DNA of 21,244 bases, taken from assembly GCA_007116585.1 (NCBI GenBank), contig SKIE01000019.1:1-21244 (forward strand), read 5' to 3'. Numbering within the stretch: the stretch's first letter is position 1; every line of letters starts with the position of its first letter. The DNA is from Wenzhouxiangella sp. (lineage in GTDB: Bacteria > Pseudomonadota > Gammaproteobacteria > Xanthomonadales > Wenzhouxiangellaceae). A model generated the notes under the pieces. The model was not told the DNA's origin and did no database searches. It was given only the letters and a program-made list of their open reading frames with translations. Position numbers and translations under genes: made by a program. Of this stretch, positions 7,933 to 14,515 are shown one piece after another.

Positions 7933-9738
7933 ATGACCAGAACCCAGGAAGATCATCGCCATCGGATTCTCAGTGATTTTTTCGGACTCGATGACCAGCG
8001 CCATGCCGACCTGGTGCAGAGCATGCAGCCGGTTGAACTCCGCGGTGGGCAATGGTTGTTTGAACAAGGCGATCCCGGGGATTCTTTGTACCTGCTGGCC
8101 CGCGGTCGCCTGGAAGCCTGGCATCAGAGCGGTGCTGCGCCGGCGGTGTTGCTCAATGAAATCAGTGCCGGCGAAGCCGTGGGCGAGGTTGGGCTGCTGA
8201 CCGAGGCGCCGCGCAGCGCCGGGGTGCGCGCGCGCCGCGACAGCCTGCTGTTCCGGGTCGATCGATCCACCCTGGAGAAGCTGGCGCAGAACCATCCGGA
8301 CCTGGTCATGCAGATCATGGCGAGTGTGGCCCGGCGACTGGCTCAGAACACTCACAATCGCCACACTCGGCCAGCGCCGCGGACGCTGGCGCTGGTTGTG
8401 CTGGACCCGGATCCAGGGCTTGAGCAATACACCGAGCGGCTGGCTTGCGATCTGGGCGCTGCAGGTCCGGCCCAGGTGCTCACTCCCGAGCGTCTGGTGG
8501 AACTGGGCGCGCCCGAGGTGTCCGGTCTTGATCACGAGGGTCCGGGGACGGCATTGAAGCAGTGGATCGCCGCCCAGGAAGAGCAGCACCAGCAGCTGGT
8601 TTTCCTGGTTCGGCCCGATCAGACCCGCTGGGCCGAGTTTGCGTTACGCCAGGCCGACCTGGTGGTCCGCCTGGTTGCCAGTGATGCCGACCCGCAGCCC
8701 CGGCCAGTCGAGTCGATGTTGGCCGAGTCCCGGTCCGAGCCGAAGGGCGCGGAGTCCGTGCTGGTGCTCTGGCATCGGCCCGGTGCCGGCCCAATCACCG
8801 GCAGCCATCGCTGGTTGGATGTTCGGGCACACACCCGTTTGCTGCATGTTCGGGCCGATGTGGCCAATGATCATGCCCGACTGGTCCGCATTCTGACCGG
8901 CAAGGCGATCGGCCTGGTCTTGAGCGGTGGTGCCGTGCGCGGCCTGGCCCATCTGGGGGTGTTCAAGGCCATGGAGGAACTGGGTGTGCCGGTCGACTGG
9001 GTTGGCGGTACCAGCATGGGCGCGGTCATCGGCGCGGCCATTGCAACCGGCTGGCAGAGCGATCACGCCATCAGCGAGTCCTATGTCGCCTTCGTCAAGG
9101 GACGGCCATTGACCGACTACACCCTGCCGTTGATTTCGCTTATGCGCGGTCGCCGGATGCGGCGTCTGACCCAGCGTCAATTTCCGGGCGGTATCGAGGA
9201 TTTGCCGATTCCGTTTTTCGCCATCTCCAGTAATTTGAACACTGGCGATACCAACGTTCACGAGCGCGGGTCGCTTTGGCGCGCCCTGTGCGCCAGTGCA
9301 TCATTGCCCGGACTATTCCCCCCGGCGGTTCACCGGCAGGAACTGACCATCGACGGGGCCATCACCAATAACCTGCCGGTCGATATCATGCAACAGCGTC
9401 GGGTCGGCCAGGTCATTGCCGTCAGCCTGGGTGATTCCACCCAGCGCAAGGTCGGCTTTGCTGACGCGCCCTCTCCGTGGGCGGTCCTGTTTGGCAAGGT
9501 CTGGCCGTTCGGACGTCGCGCCCGGGTCCCGGGGGTTGCCTCGATGATGCTCAAGGCGATCGAGCTGGGCAGCCGCAAACGGGTTGAGGAACTGAGTGAG
9601 CGCGCCGACTTGTTGCTTCGTCCGCCGGTTCAGCGCTTCAACATGATCGACGTCAAACAGTTTCAGGCGCTGGTCGAGGTTGGCTACGAAAGTTCGCTCA
9701 CGGACCTGCAGTCGTGGCTGGCGCTTCAGCCGAAGTAG
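7933..9738 (+). CDS. Cyclic-nucleotide-binding/patatin-like phospholipase (bacterial NTE-type)
   Basis: This 601-residue protein has an N-terminal CNB (Crp/PKA regulatory type) domain at about 15-135. Its phosphate-binding cassette keeps Gly84-Glu85 and Arg94-Ser95-Ala96. A middle region (about 150-320) resembles the poorly defined linker domain of NTE-like proteins. The patatin domain (about 325-600) has the oxyanion motif SGGAVRG (331-337), the nucleophile elbow GTSMG with Ser361 (359-363), and the catalytic dyad Asp474 in DGA (474-476). All catalytic residues are present, so it should be an active lysophospholipase or lipid acyl-hydrolase at the inner face of the membrane, possibly under cNMP control. 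No signal peptide is seen. An SD-like GAGGT lies just before the ATG. As the last gene of the DevBCA-type operon it may remodel or supply the exported lipid, which is inference. Its 3' end overlaps the convergent DUF3307 gene by 13 bp. Confidence 0.95.
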   Translation: MTRTQEDHRHRILSDFFGLDDQRHADLVQSMQPVELRGGQWLFEQGDPGDSLYLLARGRLEAWHQSGAAPAVLLNEISAGEAVGEVGLLTEAPRSAGVRARRDSLLFRVDRSTLEKLAQNHPDLVMQIMASVARRLAQNTHNRHTRPAPRTLALVVLDPDPGLEQYTERLACDLGAAGPAQVLTPERLVELGAPEVSGLDHEGPGTALKQWIAAQEEQHQQLVFLVRPDQTRWAEFALRQADLVVRLVASDADPQPRPVESMLAESRSEPKGAESVLVLWHRPGAGPITGSHRWLDVRAHTRLLHVRADVANDHARLVRILTGKAIGLVLSGGAVRGLAHLGVFKAMEELGVPVDWVGGTSMGAVIGAAIATGWQSDHAISESYVAFVKGRPLTDYTLPLISLMRGRRMRRLTQRQFPGGIEDLPIPFFAISSNLNTGDTNVHERGSLWRALCASASLPGLFPPAVHRQELTIDGAITNNLPVDIMQQRRVGQVIAVSLGDSTQRKVGFADAPSPWAVLFGKVWPFGRRARVPGVASMMLKAIELGSRKRVEELSERADLLLRPPVQRFNMIDVKQFQALVEVGYESSLTDLQSWLALQPK

Positions 9739-10112
9739 TAAATGGCAAGGCCATTGCACAGGATGTGCAGGATGTTGTCGATGATCACGACCAGCCAGCT
9801 TGATCGCCACTGCGGCATCTCGGGAGGAAAGCCGGTCTCCTGGCATTCTCTCCATGGCCGGCTTTCCGGCCAGGGACGGTTCTTCAGCCAGGCCACGTAT
9901 CGGGCCAGGCCAAATCGGTCGATGAGCAGGTGCGAGCCGGCAATCAGAGCCAGCGCCACCGGCTCCTGCGTGATCAGTACAAACGGCAGGGTATAGAACA
10001 GCACGTGCAAAAGGACAGCGTCCAGTCGCTTGTGCTTGTGCCGTGCCATCCAGTCGCTTTGCAGTAGGTAATCACCAACCAGGTGGGCCACGAACTGGTT
10101 TGCGGTAAACAT
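9726..10112 (-). CDS. DUF3307 family membrane protein
   Basis: This 128-residue protein has about three or four hydrophobic segments. It carries the pattern of DUF3307: HLVGDYLLQSD (10-20), His36, HLLID (61-65) and a late D112-x3-H116. The regularly placed His and Asp residues within hydrophobic helices resemble a membrane metal site, but I know of no established function. Its start codon shares one base with the stop codon of the upstream response regulator (TGATG), so translation is coupled. The 3' end overlaps the patatin gene on the other strand by 13 bp, leaving no room for a separate terminator. It is shorter than many DUF3307 proteins, which often run to about 240 residues, and seems to be the minimal form. 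Confidence 0.85.
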   Translation of the reverse strand: MFTANQFVAHLVGDYLLQSDWMARHKHKRLDAVLLHVLFYTLPFVLITQEPVALALIAGSHLLIDRFGLARYVAWLKNRPWPESRPWRECQETGFPPEMPQWRSSWLVVIIDNILHILCNGLAIYYFG

Positions 10113-10489
10113 CAGTTGTGGCCTCTTTCCAGGAGCGCGCGAATCTTGCCCAGGAGTCGATTCAGATCGACCGGTTTGGTGTCATAGTCATCGCAACCTG
10201 CTTCCAGCGCGCGCTGACGATCACCATCCATCGCGTGGGCTGTCAGGGCAATGACCGGGATTGCTGCCAGTGAGGAATCAGACTTGAGTTCTGCAGCGAC
10301 CGTCCAGCCATCCTTGACCGGCAGGCTCATGTCCAGAAGAATCAGATTCGGCCCCAGGGCGCGGGCGCGGTCCAGCCCTTCCTGGCCATCGATGGCCACT
10401 TCGACCTGGTATCCCTTCCGCGTCAGACGGCGGCTGAGCATGTCGCGGTTCATTTCGTTGTCTTCGACCAACAGCAGTGTTTCAGTCAT
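10112..10489 (-). CDS. Single-domain response regulator (CheY/DivK-like)
   Basis: The protein is 125 residues, one receiver domain and nothing else. It shows the acidic pair Glu9-Asp10 (LVEDNEMNRDML), phosphoacceptor Asp53 (LILLDMSLP), Thr83 and Lys105 (TKPVD). The sequence is of the DivK type often found next to hybrid kinases. With no output domain it must act by binding a partner or shuttling phosphate. The most likely partners by position are the cyclase 23 bp upstream, which has HisKA-like helices, and the hybrid kinase at 1401-4055. Translation of DUF3307 is coupled to its stop codon. Confidence 0.93.
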   Translation of the reverse strand: MTETLLLVEDNEMNRDMLSRRLTRKGYQVEVAIDGQEGLDRARALGPNLILLDMSLPVKDGWTVAAELKSDSSLAAIPVIALTAHAMDGDRQRALEAGCDDYDTKPVDLNRLLGKIRALLERGHN

Positions 10490-10512
10490 GGTGGGCCCGC
10501 AAGTGGAGAGGG

Positions 10513-12459
10513 TCAGGAGGGAGAACGAAGTTCAATCAAGGTTTGCAATCGTTGTGCGGCAGCGACCGATGTCAGCACCACATGGTACCGCCCCGGCGGC
10601 CGTTCGGCACAGGGTTCAATCACTTTCGCATACAGATTGATCACCCCGCCGGCAGAGCCATCGTCCGAATCAGGTGTCAGGCGCATACGGATATTGCCCA
10701 TTGCATCAAGCGTTCGATCGCTGAACACTACCGCCCGGTTGCCGCCCAGGGCTTCCATTCGACAGGCCAGCTCCGGTCCGTCCAGTTGCTTGTCGGTCAA
10801 AGGCGTCACCATGACATCGAGCGGTGGATCCAGGCTTTCAACCGGCTGAAGCGTCTGATCCAGCCGCAGATGCCAGGGTGGCCCGATACCAACCACCTCG
10901 AAGAGCTTGACCGGCTGCTCGATACCCTTGGCATCGACCTGGAAACTGGCGCCGTGCTCGAGCAGGTCGCCCACCTCCGCGACCGTGAATTCAGAGGCCA
11001 GGATCTGGCCGCCAACGGTAAACGATTCGATCCGCCCGGTCAGGTTGACGTGGTGGCCAACCACGGCATATTTGGAGCGAATCTCGGAGCCGATATTGCC
11101 CACAACTACCTCGCCGGTGTTCAGGCCGATGCCCATCTCGATGGCCGGCAGCCCCTGTTCTTTGGCGCGCGCATTGACTCTGACCATGGCCTGCTGCATC
11201 TCGATTGCGCAGGCGACCGCGCGCGCGGCATCGTCAGTGCGCACCAGCGGTGCGCCAAACAGCGCCAGTATGGCATCACCGATAATCTCGTCGATGCTGC
11301 CGCCATGGCGCACGATGATTTCCGACATCTCCTGCAGATACAGATTGAGCAGACTGACCACTTCGGTTGGCTGCAGGGTCTGACTCAGTTCGGTAAAGCC
11401 GCGCAAGTCGGTCATCATGATGGTGACTTTCTGCATCCCACCGCCCAGGCGCAGCCCATCCTCATCATCCAGGATTTGCTGAACGATATCGTCTGACAGG
11501 TAGCGCCCGAATACCTTGCGGATGAACCCGTAGCTGCGCTCGAGTTCACGCTGGTAGCTTTGCGCGCGATCGTGCAGGGCCTTGCGCTCCAGGCAGGCCT
11601 TCATGCGTGCTTTCAGGATCGTGGGATTGATCGGTTTGAGCAGGTAGTCCTGCGCGCCGGCCTCAATGCAGCGGACAACGCCACGCTGATCGTGCAGCCC
11701 GGTGATCACAATCACCGGCACACTGCGCAAATCGGGGCGGCCGTACATGAACTTCAGAACCTCGAAGCCGTTCATGTCCGGCATCATCAGGTCCAGCAAG
11801 ACCAGGTCCGGCTGTGCGGACTCCATCAGTTCCAGTGCGCCTCGGCCCGAATCGGCACTCAGAACCTCATGGCCCTGGCTGACCAGCTGATGCGACAGCA
11901 GCTGGCGGTTGCTTTCATTATCATCAACGACCAGGATGGTCCCGAAGATGTTTTCGGATTCATCCTCGGCAGCACTCAGGCTGGCGAAGAGATCTTCGAC
12001 TTCATCGCGACCGACAGGGTCGGGTGACCCGCTCAGGCTGGACTGGTCCAGCGTTTCCAGCAGCGTTTCGGATTCACGCTGAAGCCCGGTCAGGCTGATC
12101 TCCAGCGCGCCTTCAAGCGCCGATTCATCGCTCAGTGTTTCTGCCACCAGGGCGGCATAACCGCTGACCGCACCGATGGCATTGCGCATGTCGTGACGCA
12201 CGATCTGAAGATCATCCATGCTGCTTTTGCCTTCGGCATCCTGCGCCAGTATCGCGCCGAGCATTTCCTTCAGCTGGGTCGCTGCTTGTTCGATGCGCAA
12301 GTTGTCGGCGGCAAGTTCTTCGGCCAGCATCCGATCGGACAAGACGCTGATCTGCTCGGAAAGCATTTCGGCATACCCCAGCAGCGCCAGCACCGGTGCT
12401 TCCATGTGGGCGCGAATGCTCTCCTGGCGAGCTTTTTCAAGACGGTCAGATGGGGTCAT
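10513..12459 (-). CDS. Class III adenylate/guanylate cyclase with HisKA-like helices and a receiver domain
   Basis: I chose the ATG at 12459 (648 residues), because the further 138 in-frame codons upstream look non-coding and overlap the divergent HD-GYP gene. Residues 1-140 hold two HisKA-like helical stretches with possible phosphoacceptor positions His18 (HMEAP, then LLGYAEML) and His89 (RHDMRNAIGAVSGY), but no HATPase domain follows. A receiver (about 172-290) has Asp223 and Lys275. A linker helix leads to the class III cyclase domain (about 340-525): metal Asp351 (TDLRGFT) and Asp395 (IIGDAILALFG), base-contact Lys463, Asn472 and Arg476 (NLTGRIES). The usual adenine-selecting Asp is His469 here (VVGHHVNL), so substrate choice is uncertain. 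The beta-rich tail (about 535-648) is unassigned and faintly PilZ-like, without the RxxxR or [DN]xSxxG motifs. It heads an operon with the response regulator and DUF3307. Confidence 0.9.
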   Translation of the reverse strand: MTPSDRLEKARQESIRAHMEAPVLALLGYAEMLSEQISVLSDRMLAEELAADNLRIEQAATQLKEMLGAILAQDAEGKSSMDDLQIVRHDMRNAIGAVSGYAALVAETLSDESALEGALEISLTGLQRESETLLETLDQSSLSGSPDPVGRDEVEDLFASLSAAEDESENIFGTILVVDDNESNRQLLSHQLVSQGHEVLSADSGRGALELMESAQPDLVLLDLMMPDMNGFEVLKFMYGRPDLRSVPVIVITGLHDQRGVVRCIEAGAQDYLLKPINPTILKARMKACLERKALHDRAQSYQRELERSYGFIRKVFGRYLSDDIVQQILDDEDGLRLGGGMQKVTIMMTDLRGFTELSQTLQPTEVVSLLNLYLQEMSEIIVRHGGSIDEIIGDAILALFGAPLVRTDDAARAVACAIEMQQAMVRVNARAKEQGLPAIEMGIGLNTGEVVVGNIGSEIRSKYAVVGHHVNLTGRIESFTVGGQILASEFTVAEVGDLLEHGASFQVDAKGIEQPVKLFEVVGIGPPWHLRLDQTLQPVESLDPPLDVMVTPLTDKQLDGPELACRMEALGGNRAVVFSDRTLDAMGNIRMRLTPDSDDGSAGGVINLYAKVIEPCAERPPGRYHVVLTSVAAAQRLQTLIELRSPS

Positions 12460-12624
12460 TTCGATGTCGTCGGCTGAGGTGAGCAAAGTACCATGAACCC
12501 ATCCGGGCCGGACGCCGGCTGCTTGGCACACTCCCCGGCAGGGAGCTGGAGGAGTTGGCGACAACCGGAGCCTGAAGGAAGATTTTTGCTGTCGCTTACT
12601 GTATCTTAGCGTCTGGTTTGGAGT

Positions 12625-12644
12625 AGCACGGTTTGTGCCGTGCT
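12625..12644. promoter_or_regulatory. Perfect 7-bp inverted repeat, operator or leader hairpin
   Basis: The arms AGCACGG (12625-12631) and CCGTGCT (12638-12644) are perfect complements around a 6-nt loop. No T-run follows on the plus strand, so it is not a standard terminator. It sits 14 bp before an AAGGAAGGG ribosome-binding site, and could be a protein operator for the divergent pair or an mRNA hairpin that controls access to that site. Confidence 0.5.
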
Positions 12645-12657
12645 GGAGTTGACCTTC

Positions 12658-12666
12658 AAGGAAGGG
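12658..12666 (+). promoter_or_regulatory. Strong Shine-Dalgarno sequence without a canonical start codon
   Basis: AAGGAAGGG is the best ribosome-binding sequence before the HD-GYP gene. The codons at the right distance are ACG (12668), ATC (12671), ATC (12674) and GTT (12677), all in frame with the downstream ATG at 12734. No ATG, GTG or TTG lies in between, which points to a non-canonical start. Confidence 0.5.
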
Positions 12667-12733
12667 CACGATCATCGTTAACCTGGCCCAGCATAAAATC
12701 CGGATTCCGCCCTCCCAGCTCAAGCTGGGACAC

Positions 12734-14503
12734 ATGGTCGCTCGAGCCGATATGGCCTGGACCAGAACACCGTATGCAGATGAAACCGGGCTGCTGCTGG
12801 AAACGCTGGAACAGAAGCATTGGTTTACCAGCCACTGTGACTGGGTGATTATCGATTTGCGCCGAAGCCGCAATCCCTACAGGCCGCCGGCTCGTCATGC
12901 CGACCCCGTCTACGAACCCATACCGACCATTCACGCCCAGCTAGATGTGCTCGAGAGCAGTCAGCTGGCAGCTGCCGAGCTGCGCCAGTCCTGGCTTCTG
13001 CACAGGGCACTGGTCGAGCGCACGGCCCATGTGCTGCAAACCTTCCATGATTCGGCTCGGCTGGACATGGAGGCAGTCAACGAGGTGGTGGGCGAGCTGG
13101 CAGATGCCCTTGACGACTGCCTGGGCGGGCTGGTCTGGCTGACGCGCATCAAGGAAACCGATCACTACACCGCCCAGCACGTGGTCAATACAGCCATTCT
13201 CAGCGCTGGTCTGACCCACGCCATGGGCTGGGGCCGGGAGCGGGTCGAAACGGCAGGGCAGGTGGGGATGCTGCACGATATTGGCAAGGCCCGTATCGAT
13301 CACGTCCTGCTCAACAAATCGGGGCCGTTGTCCGAGGAGGAGGTTACCGCGCTGCGGCGCCACGTGATCGTGGGTTATGACCTGCTCAAGACCCACCGCG
13401 ATGTTCCGACAGAGGTGCTCAGTGCCGTGCGCAGCAGCCATGAGCGGATTGATGGCAGCGGTTATCCGCGCGGCCTGAAGGGTAACTCGATTCCGGCCAT
13501 GAGCCGCCTGATTGCCATTGTCGACGCCTATGATGCGATGGCCTCCTACCGGCCGCACGGAAACGCCATGTCGCATCAGCAGGCCCTGGGCGAGTTGTGG
13601 CGCGCCCGTGACAGCCAGTTTGAGCCGCAGCTTGTTGAAGCCTTTATCCAGTTTCTCGGCTGGGTGCCGCCCGGCACGCTGGTGCGCCTGAGCGATGGCC
13701 AGGTAGGCGTGGTGATGAAAATGCATCGCGCCGGCGTGCTGCGTCCGGTTGTGCGAACCATTCATCGTCAGGAAAACCAGCTGATGCTGGGGCCGGAACA
13801 GGAATTGGCGGGCCGGCTCGAGGCCGACACCGAATCGGACACCGACGCCCCTCAGGCCATCCGCGACATCCTTCCGGATGGGTCGGAGAAGATCAGCATG
13901 CGAGCACTGACTGCGGCCTTGATGCGTTTGTACGAGTCTGGCGAGGGCGATTCGGCGGCGGCATCCATGGCTGCCGGAGAGTCCCGGGACCAAGGCGTGC
14001 CTGGCTGGTCTTTATGGAAGTTCTCCGGTTTGCGCGCGCTGTTTGGTCGCCGCGATCAGGATTCCGTAACAGGACAAGGAGTCGGTGCGGCTGGAAAAGC
14101 GGCGCTGCGGCGCCGGGTGCTGGTTGTAGATGATTCGGAAGTCTTGCACAAAGTGCTCTCCCGTGCCTTGACCGGGGCCGGACACGAAGTCGAAATCGCC
14201 GCCAGTGGCGAGGAATGCCTGGAGCGCGCCCGCGCCGAGCCGCCAGAAGTGATATTTCTTGATATTGTGTTGCCGGGCATGAATGGTTTCGAGACCCTGC
14301 AACAACTCCGGAAAGACCCGGCCATGGCGGATGTGCCGGTGGTCATGATCAGTGATAATCCGCAGGCGACCGAGCAGTTTTTTCTCGGCCAGATCGGTGC
14401 CGAGGATTTCCTTCCCAAACCGTTTCACCCTGAGGATGTCAGCGCCTGTCTCCAGCGCCTGGCCGCGGCTGGCCGCTTGAGTCGATCCGCTGCAGCGACC
14501 TGA
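12734..14503 (+). CDS. DUF3391/HD-GYP protein with a C-terminal receiver (c-di-GMP phosphodiesterase-like)
   Basis: From the ATG at 12734 there are 589 residues, but the frame is open back to 12653 and the codons just upstream encode KIRIPPSQLKLGH, the usual first strand of DUF3391. True coding therefore probably starts near 12671 without a standard start codon. Residues 1-50 are the rest of DUF3391. The HD-GYP domain (about 140-310) has HDIGK (181-185), His210, SHERIDGSGYP (235-245) and Asp264. The usual HHE is SHE here (Ser235), so one metal ligand of the family may be missing while GYP is intact. A linker (about 360-455) leads to a receiver with Asp510 (VIFLDIVLPG) and Lys562. Receivers are more often N-terminal to HD-GYP. 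Expected role: hydrolysis of c-di-GMP or binding of it, under phosphorylation control. The SLC13 gene starts 12 bp after its stop. Confidence 0.92.
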   Translation: MVARADMAWTRTPYADETGLLLETLEQKHWFTSHCDWVIIDLRRSRNPYRPPARHADPVYEPIPTIHAQLDVLESSQLAAAELRQSWLLHRALVERTAHVLQTFHDSARLDMEAVNEVVGELADALDDCLGGLVWLTRIKETDHYTAQHVVNTAILSAGLTHAMGWGRERVETAGQVGMLHDIGKARIDHVLLNKSGPLSEEEVTALRRHVIVGYDLLKTHRDVPTEVLSAVRSSHERIDGSGYPRGLKGNSIPAMSRLIAIVDAYDAMASYRPHGNAMSHQQALGELWRARDSQFEPQLVEAFIQFLGWVPPGTLVRLSDGQVGVVMKMHRAGVLRPVVRTIHRQENQLMLGPEQELAGRLEADTESDTDAPQAIRDILPDGSEKISMRALTAALMRLYESGEGDSAAASMAAGESRDQGVPGWSLWKFSGLRALFGRRDQDSVTGQGVGAAGKAALRRRVLVVDDSEVLHKVLSRALTGAGHEVEIAASGEECLERARAEPPEVIFLDIVLPGMNGFETLQQLRKDPAMADVPVVMISDNPQATEQFFLGQIGAEDFLPKPFHPEDVSACLQRLAAAGRLSRSAAAT

Positions 14504-14515
14504 CTGCGGTACTCC

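Larger units (their letters stand above)
12460..12670. promoter_or_regulatory. Divergent intergenic region between the cyclase and HD-GYP genes
   Basis: About 211 bp (274 bp if the HD-GYP gene starts at 12734) separate the divergent cyclase and HD-GYP genes, so both promoters should lie here. An AT-rich patch at about 12580-12610 is the likeliest promoter area, but I could not find a hexamer pair with normal spacing in either direction. The one clear element is the inverted repeat at 12625-12644. Confidence 0.45.

Noticed and set aside
12460..12873. 138-codon N-terminal extension of the cyclase gene
   Set aside because: Composition is unlike the rest of the protein, and it would overlap the divergent HD-GYP coding region; the ATG at 12459 starts directly at the helical domain.
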